A stretch of DNA of 64,000 bases from Actinoplanes teichomyceticus ATCC 31121 (lineage in GTDB: Bacteria; Actinomycetota; Actinomycetes; Mycobacteriales; Micromonosporaceae): NCBI RefSeq assembly GCF_003711105.1, contig NZ_CP023865.1, positions 6,555,001-6,619,000 on the forward strand, given 5' to 3'. This document shows positions 33,622 to 43,059 of the stretch, piece after piece. How positions within the stretch are numbered: position 1 is the stretch's first letter; each line of letters starts with the position of its first letter. Both the position numbers and the translations under genes were made by a program. The notes below the pieces were generated by a model. The model worked only from the letters and a program-made list of their open reading frames with translations. It was not told the DNA's origin and did no database searches.

Positions 33622-34560
33622 TTGGCGATCGTCACCGCCCCCGCCCCGGCCCCGCCGCGGGTCCCTCCGCCGCCGCGCGCGACGCGGCGGGGCCGCAAGG
33701 TCCGCGACAACCTCACCGGGCACGCCTTCCTGATCGGCGCGGTCCTCTGCTTCGCCCTGTTCATGTGGTACCCGATGATCCGCGGTGTGGTGATGAGTTT
33801 CCAGCGCACCCGCCGTGGCCAGACCACGTGGGTGGGCTGGGACAACTACAGCCGGATCATCGCCGACCCGAGCTTCTGGACGGCCTGGCGCAACACCCTG
33901 CTGTTCACCGTCGTCGCGCTCGTCGCGGGCTACGTGGTCCCGTTCCTCGTGGCGATCCTGCTCAACGAGTTCCGGCACGCGCAGGGCTACCTGCGGGCCC
34001 TGGTCTACCTGCCGGTGATGCTGCCGCCGGCCTCCGCGCTGTTCCTGTTCAAGTTCTACGCGTACGACCCGAGCGACGCCGGCCTCTTCAACGCGGTCCT
34101 GAGCGCGCTGCACCTGCCCACCTCGCAGTGGATGCAGTCACCGGCGATGACCATCCCGGCGATGGTGCTCGCCTCCACCTGGATGAACATGGGCAGCGCG
34201 GTGCTGATCTACCTGGCCGCCCTGCAGAACATCCCCGGCGAGCTGTACGAGGCGGCCGAGCTCGACGGCGCGGGCCTGTGGCGCCGGATCATCCACGTGA
34301 CCATCCCGCAGACCCGGCTGATCCTGGCGCTGCTGGCGATGCTCCAGGTCGTCGCCACCATGCAGCTGTTCATCGAGCCGCTGATCCTGGCCAACGGCGC
34401 GGGCACGCAGGACTCGGCCACCTCGGTGGCGTACCTGATCTATCAGCACGGCTTCTTCCAGAACGACCTCAACGGCGCCGCCGCGCTCGGCGTGCTCATG
34501 CTGGTGGTGCTGGCCGGCTTCTCCGCCGTTTACGTGCGGCTCACCGCGAGACAGGACTAG
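33622..34560 (+). CDS. CUT1 sugar ABC transporter permease (MalF/UgpA type)
   Basis: 312 residues with six membrane segments, starting with FLIGAVLCFALFMWYPMIRG. The cytoplasmic EAA loop that docks the ATPase is ELYEAAELDGAGLWRRIIHV followed by TIPQTR. The N-terminus is Pro/Arg-rich and cytoplasmic. The start is a TTG at 33622, with AGGAG 6 bp upstream. It pairs with the next gene to form the membrane channel of the transporter. Confidence 0.92.
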   Translation: MAIVTAPAPAPPRVPPPPRATRRGRKVRDNLTGHAFLIGAVLCFALFMWYPMIRGVVMSFQRTRRGQTTWVGWDNYSRIIADPSFWTAWRNTLLFTVVALVAGYVVPFLVAILLNEFRHAQGYLRALVYLPVMLPPASALFLFKFYAYDPSDAGLFNAVLSALHLPTSQWMQSPAMTIPAMVLASTWMNMGSAVLIYLAALQNIPGELYEAAELDGAGLWRRIIHVTIPQTRLILALLAMLQVVATMQLFIEPLILANGAGTQDSATSVAYLIYQHGFFQNDLNGAAALGVLMLVVLAGFSAVYVRLTARQD

Positions 34561-34570
34561 GACGGACACC

Positions 34571-35458
34571 ATGGCTGGCGAATCCGGCTCGCGGACCCTC
34601 ATCTCCCACGCGCAGCTGCGGCGCGGGCGCGGCAGGGTCGTCTACTGGACCCTGCTGTCGCTGGTCGTCGTGGCGTTCACGCTGCTGTTCCTCGGCCCGT
34701 TGTACTGGATGGTCACCGGCGCGCTCAAGACCGGCCAGGAGGTCGCGCAGACCCCGCCGACGTGGTACCCGAAGCATCCGGACCCGGCCAGCTACGTCGA
34801 CGCGTGGCAGCAGCTGAACCTGGCGAAGTTGCTGTTCAACACGTTCTACTACGCCTTCGGGGCGGTGCTGTTCCAGCTCGTCTTCGACACCGCGGCGGCG
34901 TACGCGCTGTCCAAGCTGCGTCCGGTCGGCGGCCACGTGATCCTCGGCGCGATGCTGGCCACCCTGATGATCCCGGCGATGGTGCTGATCGTCCCGCAGT
35001 ACGTGACCGTGATCGATCTGCCGGTGCTGCACTTGAACCTGCTCGACTCGCCGTTCGCGATCTGGCTGCCGCTGGTCGCCAACGCCTTCACCGTCTTCCT
35101 GCTCAAGCGGTTCTTCGACGCCATCCCGGAGGAGCTGATGGCGGCCGCGCAGGTGGACGGCGCCACCCCGCTGCGCACGCTCTGGTCGATCATCCTGCCG
35201 ATGTCCCGGCCGATCCTCGGCGTGGTGTCGATCTTCTCGGTGACCGCGGTGTGGAAGGACTTCCTCTGGCCGAAGCTGGTCATGCCGTCCCCGGAGACCC
35301 GGACGGTCAGCGTCGGCATCTACGCCTTCGCCGGCGGCACCCCGCAGAACGTGGTGATCGCCGCCGCGGTGATCTCCGCGATCCCCACCGTGATCATCTT
35401 CCTGGTCTTCCAGCGCAACATCATGTCCGGTCTGACCACGGGCAGCCTCAAGGGCTGA
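34571..35458 (+). CDS. CUT1 sugar ABC transporter permease (MalG/UgpE type)
   Basis: 295 residues, six membrane segments (VVYWTLLSLVVVAFTLLFLG, then AMLATLMIPAMVLIVPQYVT and others). The EAA loop reads EELMAAAQVDGATPLRTLWS followed by IILPMSRP, a good match to the family. It starts 10 bp after the first permease gene and is followed 40 bp later by the GH13 glucosidase, so transport and intracellular hydrolysis appear co-expressed. Confidence 0.93.
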   Translation: MAGESGSRTLISHAQLRRGRGRVVYWTLLSLVVVAFTLLFLGPLYWMVTGALKTGQEVAQTPPTWYPKHPDPASYVDAWQQLNLAKLLFNTFYYAFGAVLFQLVFDTAAAYALSKLRPVGGHVILGAMLATLMIPAMVLIVPQYVTVIDLPVLHLNLLDSPFAIWLPLVANAFTVFLLKRFFDAIPEELMAAAQVDGATPLRTLWSIILPMSRPILGVVSIFSVTAVWKDFLWPKLVMPSPETRTVSVGIYAFAGGTPQNVVIAAAVISAIPTVIIFLVFQRNIMSGLTTGSLKG

Positions 35459-35498
35459 GCGCCGCCGCCGCAAACAACGACGCAGAAAGCGAGTACTC

Positions 35499-37055
35499 GT
35501 GTCCGCAGAACAGCAATGGTGGCGCGACGCGGTCATCTACCAGGTGTATCCCCGCAGTTTCGCGGATTCCGACGCCGACGGCGTGGGCGACCTCGACGGC
35601 ATCCGCGCCCGCCTGGGCCACCTGCGCGACCTCGGGGTGGACGCGATCTGGATGAGCCCGTGGTACCCGTCGCCGATGGCGGACGCCGGTTACGACGTCG
35701 CCGACTTCCGCGACATCGACCCGGTCTTCGGCACCCTGGCCGACGCCGAGGCGCTGATCGCCGAGGCGCACGCCGCCGGGATCCGGATGATCGTCGACAT
35801 CGTGCCGAACCACGTCTCGTCCGAGCACCCCTGGTTCCGGGCCGCGCTGGCCTCCCCGGACGCGGCGGAACGCGACTACTTCTGGTTCCGGGCGCCCGCG
35901 GAGCGGATGCCGACCGCCTGGACCGGCGAGTTCGGCGGCCCGACCTGGTCGCGGGCGCCCGACGGCGCGTGGTACCTGCACCTGTTCACCCCGCAGCAGC
36001 CCGACCTCAACTGGGACCACCCGCACGTGCGCGCCGAGTTCGAGGACATCCTGCGGTTCTGGTTCGACCGCGGGGTGGACGGCATCCGGATCGACTCGGC
36101 CGCGCTGCTGGTCAAGGACCGCGACCTGCCCGAGGTACGCGACGGCGCCCCGCACCCGTTCCACGACCTGGACGCCGTGCACGAGGTGTACCGGTCCTGG
36201 CGCCGGATCGCCGACGAGTACCCGCAGCGGGCACTGATCGGCGAGGTGTGGCTGCCCGACGTCGAACGGTTCACCAACTACCTGCGGCCGGACGAGTTGC
36301 ACGCGGCGTTCAACTTCGACTTCCTCGGGTGCGCGTGGGATCCGTACCGGATGCGGGCCTGCATCGACCGCACCGTGGACGCGCACGCCCGGGTCGGTGC
36401 CCCGCCCACCTGGGTGCTGTCCAACCACGACGTCACCCGGCACGTCACCCGGTACGGCCGCGCCGACACCACGTTCAGCTTCGCGAACAACCTCGACGGC
36501 ACCCCGGTGGATCTGGAGCTGGGCACCCGCCGGGCCCGGGCCGCCGCCCTGCTCTCGCTCTCACTGCCCGGCTCGGTCTACGTCTACCAGGGCGAGGAGC
36601 TGGGTCTCTGGGAGAACGAGAACATCGCCGAGGACCAGATCCAGGATCCGATGTACGCCCGGCGCGGGCACACCCGGGACGGCTGCCGGGTGCCGCTGCC
36701 CTGGGCCGGCGACGAGCCGCCGTTCGCGTTCACCACCGCCACGCCCTGGCTGCCCCAGCCGGCGGAGTGGAAGGACCGCACCGTGCAGGCGCAGACCGGT
36801 GACCCCACCTCCATGCTGGAGCTGTACCGCACCGCGATCCGCCTGCGCCGTGACCACATCACCGGCCCCGCGATGGCCTGGCTCGACTCCTCGCCCGAGG
36901 TCCTCGCGTACACCCGAGGACCGGGCTTCGCCTGCGTGCTCAACCTCTCCGGCGCGCCCGTCCCCCTGCCGGAGCACCAGACCCGCCTGCTCGCCAGCGG
37001 CCCGATCGACGGTGACCTCCTCCCCCGGGACACCGCGGTCTGGCTGCGTCTCTAG
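35499..37055 (+). CDS. GH13 alpha-glucosidase of the glucan locus
   Basis: 518 residues without a signal peptide, so it acts on imported sugars. GH13 regions: YQVYPRSFADSDADGVGDLD, MIVDIVPNHVSSEHPWF, GVDGIRIDSAAL (nucleophile Asp), RALIGEVWLPDVERF (acid/base Glu) and WVLSNHDVTRHVTRYG (third Asp). GTG start at 35499. The loops differ from those of the glucosidase at 16.4 kb (shorter insert after the acid/base), so the two may have different linkage preferences. It is placed directly after the transporter, consistent with hydrolysis of oligosaccharides released by the secreted enzymes downstream. Confidence 0.92.
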   Translation: MSAEQQWWRDAVIYQVYPRSFADSDADGVGDLDGIRARLGHLRDLGVDAIWMSPWYPSPMADAGYDVADFRDIDPVFGTLADAEALIAEAHAAGIRMIVDIVPNHVSSEHPWFRAALASPDAAERDYFWFRAPAERMPTAWTGEFGGPTWSRAPDGAWYLHLFTPQQPDLNWDHPHVRAEFEDILRFWFDRGVDGIRIDSAALLVKDRDLPEVRDGAPHPFHDLDAVHEVYRSWRRIADEYPQRALIGEVWLPDVERFTNYLRPDELHAAFNFDFLGCAWDPYRMRACIDRTVDAHARVGAPPTWVLSNHDVTRHVTRYGRADTTFSFANNLDGTPVDLELGTRRARAAALLSLSLPGSVYVYQGEELGLWENENIAEDQIQDPMYARRGHTRDGCRVPLPWAGDEPPFAFTTATPWLPQPAEWKDRTVQAQTGDPTSMLELYRTAIRLRRDHITGPAMAWLDSSPEVLAYTRGPGFACVLNLSGAPVPLPEHQTRLLASGPIDGDLLPRDTAVWLRL

Positions 37056-37153
37056 CCGACGAGGGCGCCTGCCGTCCCACCGCCGGGGCGCCCGCCGAGC
37101 AGGAAGGGAAACACCGACCGAAACGGGGGCCGGCCACACCAGGGAAGGGACAC

Positions 37154-39406
37154 ATGGCCAACCGAACCGCCCCGCTCGCGACCCTCGCCGCCGTCCTCGC
37201 GGCAGCCGTCACCACCGTCATCTGGCAGTCGACCCCGGCGCGGGCCGCCGGGCTGTCCCCGTTCGACATCGCCGGGCGCGGCGCCACCGTGCCGTTCACC
37301 GAGATCGAGGCCGAGGCAGCGGCCACCAACGGCACCAGCACCGGCACCGACCGCACCTACGGCACGCTCTCCTCGGAGGCGTCCGGCCGGGAGGCGGTCA
37401 CTCTGGACGCCGCCGGGGAGTACGTCGAGTTCACCCTCACCAAGCCGGCCAACGCGGTGACCTTCCGGTACAGCGTCCCGGACGGCCGCACCGCGAGCCT
37501 GGACCTGCGCACCGGCGCGACGCTGATCGCGACGGTGCCGGTCACCTCGAGGTACGCCTGGTACTACGGCTCCTACCCGTTCACCAACAATCCCGGCGAC
37601 GGCCGGCCGCACCACTTCTACGACGAGACCCGGGCGATGTTCGGCACCACGTACCCGGCCGGCACGAGGATCCGGATCCAGGTGAGCTCGACCGCGCAGT
37701 CGCCGAGCTTCACCATCGACCTGGCCGACTTCGAGAACGTCCCGGGGCCGATCGGCAAGCCGTCCGGCGCGATCGACGTGGTCGCCGACCACGGCGCCGA
37801 CCCGACCGGAGCGACCGACTCCACGGCCAGGTTCCAGGCCGCGGTGGACGCCGGCGCCGCCTCCGGCCGGACCGTCTACGTCCCGCCGGGCAATTTCACC
37901 CTGTACAGCCACGTGATCGTGGACCGGGTCACCCTGGCCGGCGCCGGACCGTGGCACACCGTGCTCGGCGGCCGGCACCCCACCCAGCGCCACCTGGCGG
38001 CCGGCATCTACGGCCGGTACACCGGCCAGGGCGGGCCCAGCCGGAACGTGACCGTCCGGGACCTCGCGATCATCGGGGACATCCAGGAGCGGGTGGACAG
38101 CGACCAGGTCAACGCGTTCGGCGGGGCGATGTCGGACTCGGTGATCGACAACGTCTGGATGCAGCACACCAAGGTCGGCGCGTGGATGGACGGCCCGATG
38201 GACCGGTTCACCATCCGCAACAGCCGGATCCTGGACCAGACCGCGGACGGGGTGAACTTCCACACCGGGGTCACCAACTCCACGGTGACCAACACGTTCG
38301 TGCGCAACACCGGCGACGACGCTCTGGCGATGTGGGCCGAGAACACGCCGAACGTGGGCAACTCGTTCACCCGCAACACCGTGGTCGCGCCGATCCTGGC
38401 CAACAACATCGTCAGCTACGGCGGCCGGGACATCACCATCAGCGACAACGTGGTGGCCGAGACGGTCACCAACGGCGGCGGCCTGCACGTGGCCAACCGG
38501 TACCCGGGCGTCACCGGGCCGACCGCGGTGGCCGGCACGTGGACGCTGGCGCGCAACACCCTGATCCGGGCCGGCAACTCCGACTACAACTGGAACTTCG
38601 GGGTCGGCGCGCTGTGGTTCTGGCCGGATCAGGGTGCGATCACCGGGGCGACGATCAACGTCACCGACACCGACATCCTGGACAGCTCGTACGCCGCGAT
38701 CCAGTGGATCGGCAACCAGACCACCGGGCTCAACCTGACCGACGTCACCATCGCCGGGGCCGGCACGTTCGCGTTGCAGGCGCAGGCCCCGGCCACCGCC
38801 CGGTTCACCAACGTGCGGGCCGGCGGGATCGCGCAGAACCCACCGGTCTACAACTGCGTCGGCTCCGGCCTGGCGATCACCGACGGGGGCGGGAACTCCG
38901 GGTGGCAGGCGGCGAACCCCTACTGCGGGCCGTGGCCGGCGCCGAGGTGGAACAACCCCACCACCGCGCCGACGACCACGCCCCCGACCGGCAACCTCGC
39001 CGCGGGCCGTCCCGCCACGGCGACCGGGCAGGCCGACATCTACGCGCCGGGGAACGTGACCGACGGCACCGCGAACACCTACTGGGAGAGCACCAACCAC
39101 GCGTTCCCCCAGTCGATCACCGTGGATCTGGGCCAGAACCGGCCGGTCGCCCGCCTGGTCCTCAAGCTGCCGCCGGCCGCGGCCTGGGCCACCCGTACCC
39201 AGACGCTGTCGGTCCTGGGCAGCACCGACAACGCAACCTGGACCACCGTGAAGGGCAGCGCCGGCTACACGTTCGACCCGGCGAGCGGCAACACCGTCAC
39301 CGTGCCGCTGACCGCGTCCACCCGGCGTTACCTGCGGCTGACCTTCACCGGCAACACCGGCTGGCCGGCGGGCCAGCTCGCCGAGTTCGAGGTCTACGCC
39401 TCCTGA
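37154..39406 (+). CDS. Secreted GH87-like alpha-1,3-glucanase with C-terminal discoidin domain
   Basis: 750 residues, exported: signal peptide MANRTAPLATLAAVLAAAVT with an ARAAG cleavage area near residue 32. A CBM-like beta-sandwich (EIEAEAAATNGTSTG, GREAVTLDAAGEYVEFTL, VTSRYAWYYGSYPFTNN) leads into a right-handed parallel beta-helix beginning GAIDVVADHGADPTGATDST. The likely catalytic acids are the ADGVNF Asp and the GDD pair 23-24 residues later, a spacing I recall for GH87 enzymes. A Thr/Pro linker joins an F5/8-type discoidin module (NLAAGRPATATGQADIYAPG, ANTYWEST, LKLPPAAAW). It would attack alpha-1,3-glucan outside the cell. Confidence 0.82.
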   Translation: MANRTAPLATLAAVLAAAVTTVIWQSTPARAAGLSPFDIAGRGATVPFTEIEAEAAATNGTSTGTDRTYGTLSSEASGREAVTLDAAGEYVEFTLTKPANAVTFRYSVPDGRTASLDLRTGATLIATVPVTSRYAWYYGSYPFTNNPGDGRPHHFYDETRAMFGTTYPAGTRIRIQVSSTAQSPSFTIDLADFENVPGPIGKPSGAIDVVADHGADPTGATDSTARFQAAVDAGAASGRTVYVPPGNFTLYSHVIVDRVTLAGAGPWHTVLGGRHPTQRHLAAGIYGRYTGQGGPSRNVTVRDLAIIGDIQERVDSDQVNAFGGAMSDSVIDNVWMQHTKVGAWMDGPMDRFTIRNSRILDQTADGVNFHTGVTNSTVTNTFVRNTGDDALAMWAENTPNVGNSFTRNTVVAPILANNIVSYGGRDITISDNVVAETVTNGGGLHVANRYPGVTGPTAVAGTWTLARNTLIRAGNSDYNWNFGVGALWFWPDQGAITGATINVTDTDILDSSYAAIQWIGNQTTGLNLTDVTIAGAGTFALQAQAPATARFTNVRAGGIAQNPPVYNCVGSGLAITDGGGNSGWQAANPYCGPWPAPRWNNPTTAPTTTPPTGNLAAGRPATATGQADIYAPGNVTDGTANTYWESTNHAFPQSITVDLGQNRPVARLVLKLPPAAAWATRTQTLSVLGSTDNATWTTVKGSAGYTFDPASGNTVTVPLTASTRRYLRLTFTGNTGWPAGQLAEFEVYAS

Positions 39407-39411
39407 TGTCC

Positions 39412-39443
39412 CGGCGGGCGGCTCCCCACCGGGCCGCCCGCCG
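39412..39443 (+). terminator. Intercistronic hairpin between the two glucanase genes
   Basis: A perfect 10-bp stem (39412-39421 with 39434-39443, cggcgggcgg / ccgcccgccg) encloses a 12-base loop. It begins a few bases after the upstream stop. There is no T tract, so it is more likely a transcript stabiliser or attenuator than a full terminator. Confidence 0.55.
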
Positions 39444-39470
39444 TCCCCCGGAAGAAAGGTGCGCTCCCGC

Positions 39471-42400
39471 ATGTCCAGATTCAGGCTGACAGCCGCGGCG
39501 GCGGCCGCAAGTGTGGTCGCCGCCCTCCTGCACGCACCGCCCGCCCTGGCCGCCGGACCCGACCTGGCGGCCGGCAAGACCTTCAGCGCCAGCAGCCACA
39601 CCGACGTCTATCCGGCCGGGAACGCCGGCGACGGCAACGCCAACACCTACTGGGAGAGCGACAACAACGCCTTCCCGCAGTGGCTGCAGGTCGACCTGGG
39701 CACGGCCACCCGGATCGACCAGGCCGTCCTCAAGCTCCCGCCGGCCGCCGCGTGGGGCGCCCGCACGCAGACCCTGTCGATCCAGGGCAGCACCGACGGC
39801 AGCAGCTTCAGCACGCTCGAGGCGAGCGCCGGGTACACCTTCGACCCGGCCACCGGCAACACGGTGACCGCCGACTTCGGCGCGGCCAGCGCCCGCTTCG
39901 TCCGGCTGACCTTCACCGCCAACACCGCCTGGCCCGCCGGTCAGCTCGCCGAGCTGCAGCTCTACGGCCCGGCCGGCGGCGACAGCCAGGCCCCGAGCGC
40001 GCCCGGCAACCTCGCCTACACCCAGCCGGCGAGCGGACAGATCCGGCTGACCTGGAGCGCGTCCACCGACAACGTGGGCGTGACCGGCTACGACGTCTAC
40101 GCCAACGGCCAGCTCCGGACCAGCGTGGCGGGCAACGTGCTGACCTACACCGACAACCAGCCGGACGGGGCGACCGTGGCGTATCACGTGCGCGCCAAGG
40201 ACGCGGCCGGCAACGTGTCGGCGAACAGCAACACGGTCACCCGCGCCGGCGCGCCGCAGACCGGGACCAACCTGGCCGTCGGCAAGCCGATCGAGGCCAG
40301 CTCGACGGTGCACACGTTCGTGGCGGCCAACGCCAACGACGACGACACCGCGACGTACTGGGAGGGCAGCGCGTACCCGGCGAACCTGACGGTGAAGCTG
40401 GGCGCGAACGCCACCGTGTCGTCGGTGGTGGTCAAGCTCAACCCGGCGTCCGCCTGGGGCACCCGGCAGCAGACGGTCGCGGTGCTCGGCCGCGAGCAGT
40501 CGGCCTCGGCGTTCACCACGATCGCGGGCTCCGCGACGTACACCTTCGATCCGGCCTCCGGGAACACGGTGACCATCCCGGTCTCCGCGACCACCGCGGA
40601 CGTCCGGCTGGTCTTCACCGCCAACACCGGCGCGCCCAGCGGCCAGGTCGCCGAGTTCCAGGTGATCGGCGCCCCGGCGCCGAACCCGGACCTGACGGTG
40701 ACCGGCCTGTCCGTCGCGCCGGCCGCGCCGGTCGAGACCGACGCGATCACGCTGTCGGCCACGGTCCGCAACGCGGGCACGGCCGCGTCCGCGGCCTCCT
40801 CGGTCACCTTCTACCTGGGTACGGCGAAAGCCGGCACCGCCCCGGTCGGCGCGCTGGCGGCCGGCGCCTCCGCGACCGTCACCGCCTCGATCGGCGCCCG
40901 GGACGCGGGCAGCTACCCGCTCTCCGCCCGGGTCGACGAGGCCGGCTCGATCGTCGAGAGCAACGAGGCCAACAACGCCTACACCCACCCGGCGGGCCTG
41001 GTCGTCACCCCGGTCAGCAGCTCCGACCTGCTCGCGTCGGCGGTCACCTGGTCGCCGGGCAACCCGTCGGCCGGCGACCCGGTCCGCTTCTCGGTGACGC
41101 TGCGCAACCAGGGCAGCGCGGCCAGCGGCAGTGGCGCGCACACCGTGACGGTGACCATCCTCAGCGGCTCGGCCACGGTGCGGACGTTCACCGGCTCGTG
41201 GACCGGCACGCTGGCGCCGGGCGCGTCCTCGCCGCCGATCGGCCTGGGCCCCTGGACCGCGGTCGACGGCCGGTACACGGTCCGCACGGTGGTCGCCGAC
41301 GACCCCAACGAGCTGCCGGTCAAGCGGGTCAACAACACCGGCGAGAAACCGTTCTTCGTCGGTCGCGGTGCCCACATGCCGTACGACATGTACGAGGCCG
41401 AGGACGGCGGCACCGGCGGGGGCGCGACGGTCGTCGGGCCCAACCGCACGGTCGGCGACCTGGCCGGCGAGGCGTCCGGGCGCCGGGCGGTCACGCTGAA
41501 CCAGACCGGGGCGTACGTCCAGTGGACCACCCGCAACCCGACCAACACGGTGGTGGCGCGCTTCTCCATCCCGGACGGCACGACCGGCTCGGTGAACGTG
41601 TACGTCAACGGGTCGCTGGCCAAGTCCCTGCCGCTGACCTCGAAGTACGCCTGGTTGTACGGCGACGAGACGGCGCCGCAGAACTCCGGCACCGGCCCGC
41701 GGCACATCTACGACGAGGCGAACGTCATGCTGGCCGGCTCGGTCCCGGCCGGCAGCACGATCCGGCTGCAGAAGGACGCGGCGAACCCGGGCCCCATCGC
41801 GATCGACTTCATCAACCTGGAGCAGGTCACGCAGATCGCCAACCCGGACCCCGCCCGCTACGTCGTGCCGGCCGGTTTCGATCAGCAGGCCGTGCAGCGG
41901 GCCCTGGACGTCGCGCGCCAGGACAGCACCAAGGCCGGGGTGTACCTGCCGCCCGGCGACTACCAGACGTCGAACAAGTTCCAGGTGTACGGCAGGTCGA
42001 TCCGGGTGGTCGGGGCCGGCCCCTGGTACACCCGGTTCCACACGCCGCAGAACCAGACCGAGACCGACGCCGGCTTCCGCGCCGACGCGACCGCCGACGG
42101 CTCGACGTTCGCGGACTTCTCGTTCTGGGGCAACTACACGATCCGGATCGACGGGCCGGGCAAGGTGTTCGACTTCGCGAACGTCTCCGGCATCACCATC
42201 GACAACATCTGGGCCGAGCACGTGGTGTGCCTGTACTGGGGCGCGAACACCGACCGCATGGTGATCCGGAACTCGCGGATCCGGAACACCTTCGCCGACG
42301 GCGTCAACATGACCAACGGCAGCACCGGCAACCTGGTCGACAACAACGACGCCCGGGCCACCGGCGACGACAGCTTCGCGCTGTTCTCGGCGATCGACGC

Positions 42401-43016
42401 GGGCGGCTCCGACGAGATCGACAACGTCTACTCGAACCTGACGAGCACGCTCACCTGGCGGGCCGCCGGCATCGCCGTCTACGGCGGGTACGCCAACACC
42501 TTCAAGAACATCTACATCGCCGACACGCTGGTCTACTCCGGCATCACGATCAGCTCGCTGGACTTCGGGTACCCGATGAACGGCTTCGGCGCGAGCCCGC
42601 CGACCGTCTTCGACAACATCTCGGTGGTCCGGGCCGGCGGCCACTTCTGGGGCGCGCAGGTGTTCCCGGCGATCTGGCTGTTCAGCGCGTCGAAGGTGTT
42701 CCAGGGCATCCGGGTCCGCAACGTCGACATCGTCGACCCGACCTACGCCGGGATCATGTTCCAGACGCAGTACATCGGCGGGCAGCCGGTGAACCCGATC
42801 AAGGACACGGTGTTCACCGACGTCACCATCACCGGCGCGCGGCGCAGCGGGGACGCCTACGACGCCCGCAGCGGTTACGCCGTCTGGGCCAACCCGATGC
42901 CGGAGGCCGGCCAGGGCCCGGCGGTCGGCTCGGCGACCTTCACCAACCTGCGGCTGAGCGACAACTACCGGGACATCGAGAACCCGACCAGCACGTTCAC
43001 CATCACCCGCAACTGA
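39471..43016 (+). CDS. Large multidomain secreted GH87-like alpha-1,3-glucanase
   Basis: About 1181 residues, exported (signal peptide ending PPALAAG near 28). Domain order: discoidin F5/8 (about 30-160), FN3 (about 170-255), second discoidin (about 260-395), two CARDB-type beta-sandwiches (about 400-505 and 515-615), a CBM-like sandwich sharing GRRAVTLNQTGAYVQWTT and LTSKYAWLYGDE with the neighbour (about 630-775), then a beta-helix catalytic domain to the end. The ADGVNM Asp and the GDD pair 23-24 residues on repeat the neighbour's spacing. The layout resembles bacterial mutanases with discoidin modules. ATG 39471 is preferred to GTG 39459 because GAAGAAAGG abuts the GTG. Confidence 0.83.
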   Translation: MSRFRLTAAAAAASVVAALLHAPPALAAGPDLAAGKTFSASSHTDVYPAGNAGDGNANTYWESDNNAFPQWLQVDLGTATRIDQAVLKLPPAAAWGARTQTLSIQGSTDGSSFSTLEASAGYTFDPATGNTVTADFGAASARFVRLTFTANTAWPAGQLAELQLYGPAGGDSQAPSAPGNLAYTQPASGQIRLTWSASTDNVGVTGYDVYANGQLRTSVAGNVLTYTDNQPDGATVAYHVRAKDAAGNVSANSNTVTRAGAPQTGTNLAVGKPIEASSTVHTFVAANANDDDTATYWEGSAYPANLTVKLGANATVSSVVVKLNPASAWGTRQQTVAVLGREQSASAFTTIAGSATYTFDPASGNTVTIPVSATTADVRLVFTANTGAPSGQVAEFQVIGAPAPNPDLTVTGLSVAPAAPVETDAITLSATVRNAGTAASAASSVTFYLGTAKAGTAPVGALAAGASATVTASIGARDAGSYPLSARVDEAGSIVESNEANNAYTHPAGLVVTPVSSSDLLASAVTWSPGNPSAGDPVRFSVTLRNQGSAASGSGAHTVTVTILSGSATVRTFTGSWTGTLAPGASSPPIGLGPWTAVDGRYTVRTVVADDPNELPVKRVNNTGEKPFFVGRGAHMPYDMYEAEDGGTGGGATVVGPNRTVGDLAGEASGRRAVTLNQTGAYVQWTTRNPTNTVVARFSIPDGTTGSVNVYVNGSLAKSLPLTSKYAWLYGDETAPQNSGTGPRHIYDEANVMLAGSVPAGSTIRLQKDAANPGPIAIDFINLEQVTQIANPDPARYVVPAGFDQQAVQRALDVARQDSTKAGVYLPPGDYQTSNKFQVYGRSIRVVGAGPWYTRFHTPQNQTETDAGFRADATADGSTFADFSFWGNYTIRIDGPGKVFDFANVSGITIDNIWAEHVVCLYWGANTDRMVIRNSRIRNTFADGVNMTNGSTGNLVDNNDARATGDDSFALFSAIDAGGSDEIDNVYSNLTSTLTWRAAGIAVYGGYANTFKNIYIADTLVYSGITISSLDFGYPMNGFGASPPTVFDNISVVRAGGHFWGAQVFPAIWLFSASKVFQGIRVRNVDIVDPTYAGIMFQTQYIGGQPVNPIKDTVFTDVTITGARRSGDAYDARSGYAVWANPMPEAGQGPAVGSATFTNLRLSDNYRDIENPTSTFTITRN

Positions 43017-43021
43017 GCGGG

Positions 43022-43052
43022 GGCGCCCGCCGCGCAGGACGCGGCGGGCGCC
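43022..43052. terminator. GC-rich hairpin between converging genes
   Basis: A perfect 13-bp stem (43022-43034 with 43040-43052) has loop CAGGA. It sits between the stop of the large glucanase and the stop of the SulP-carbonic anhydrase gene, so it could end transcription from both sides. Confidence 0.7.
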
Positions 43053-43059
43053 GGAGCGG

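Noticed and set aside
39345..42644. Very long open frame on the minus strand opposite the large glucanase
   Set aside because: It mirrors the plus-strand gene in GC-rich codons, is Val/Arg/Gly-rich without any domain, while the plus strand has a signal peptide and seven recognisable modules.
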